From the NCBI GenBank assembly GCA_945873065.1, contig CAMCBN010000003.1, forward strand, positions 69,166-120,240: DNA of 51,075 nt, given 5' to 3'. The translations under genes and the position numbers were made by a program. This DNA is from an uncultured Candidatus Saccharibacteria bacterium (GTDB lineage: Bacteria; Patescibacteriota; Saccharimonadia; Saccharimonadales; Saccharimonadaceae). This document shows positions 50,888-51,075 of the stretch, in pieces. Within the stretch, counting starts at the first letter, position 1; each line of letters starts with the position of its first letter. Under the pieces are notes generated by a model, which was given only the letters and a program-made list of their open reading frames with translations, did no database searches and was not told the origin of the DNA.

Positions 50888-51075
50888 ATTGTACTGTATC
50901 ATCGCCAAAGTGCTTTTGTAATCGCATCTTGATCGAACCTTCGTGGCGACCTAACGCTTGGCTCATCGTTGAAATCGACTCGCCATTCATGAACATCTGG
51001 CGTAGTTCACCATCTTGCGCTTTTGCTAATGTGCGATAAAGAAGTAATAGAAGTGTAAAAAATTTTGCCGTTCCT
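50886..51075 (-). CDS. C-terminal part of an HTH-bearing protein
   Basis: The last 62 codons of a gene that enters from the right edge. The readable end (ELRQMFMNGESISTMSQALG, then RHEGSIKMRLQKHFG) is a helix-turn-helix of the kind found at the C-terminus of helicases and other nucleic-acid enzymes. The protein cannot be named from this piece. Confidence 0.6.
   Translation of the reverse strand, partial: GTAKFFTLLLLLYRTLAKAQDGELRQMFMNGESISTMSQALGRHEGSIKMRLQKHFGDDTVQ

Overview
The gene content suggests a Saccharibacteria (TM7, Patescibacteria) chromosome. This is inferred from gene content only: a WhiB-type Fe-S regulator, CPR-style DUF87/VirD4-like ATPases, small membrane and secreted proteins, a compact division/cell-wall cluster, and many genes whose -10 box lies only 6-8 nt before the start codon. 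No rRNA or other taxonomic marker was available to confirm it.

Layout. 1-6.1 kb: the 5' part of a PEGA-domain gene, a DUF4367-like membrane protein, gltX, a WhiB-like gene, two hypothetical genes and a YerB-type DUF3048 protein. 6.1-10.8 kb: tRNA-Glu followed by a 4.54-kb integrated element bounded by 72-bp direct repeats. The element holds a decayed serine recombinase, the C-terminal half of a VirD4-like ATPase, a translationally coupled trio (GHKL-ATPase, STAS-like DUF4325, two-TM protein) and a small PLD-family operon. 11-17.7 kb: a small membrane protein, a histidine kinase/response regulator pair, an RsuA/RluB-family pseudouridine synthase, a frameshifted alpha/beta hydrolase and der. 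17.7-19.6 kb: a loose region with a small secreted protein, two single-TM peptides and a degraded gene. 19.6-30.7 kb: a CobW-like GTPase, a sortase-anchored spherulin-4-like protein, pth, a DUF475 membrane protein, an unknown membrane-anchored protein, a hairpin-rich non-coding stretch with a possible pseudoknot, dprA, a CDP-alcohol phosphatidyltransferase, topA and a sigma-region-4/HARE-HTH regulator. 30.8-34.1 kb (minus strand): a full-length VirD4/DUF87 ATPase and a SpeD-like protein lacking the cleavage serine. 34.1-35.3 kb: about 1.2 kb with almost no coding signal. 35.3-43.7 kb (minus): a division/cell-wall cluster mraZ-rsmH-(23-aa ORF)-ftsL-ftsI-mraY-ftsW-murG-ftsQ with no Mur ligases and no ftsA/ftsZ beside it. 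44.1-47.9 kb (minus): an overlapping operon GH1 beta-glucosidase, yvcK/glmR, HAD protein, galU. 48-50.2 kb (minus): a DUF4868 (KwaB-like) gene beside a three-TM membrane protein. The right end holds a small membrane protein, a strong terminator and the 3' end of an HTH-bearing gene.

How the genes fit together. The mraZ cluster makes lipid II (MraY, MurG), flips or polymerises it (FtsW, FtsI) and places the septal machinery (FtsL, FtsQ). The GlmR/GalU operon plausibly feeds sugar nucleotides into it. DprA fits the DNA-uptake lifestyle reported for this phylum. Two gene sets are candidates for little-described systems: the GHKL-STAS-TM trio in the element, and the DUF4868 protein with its membrane-protein neighbour.
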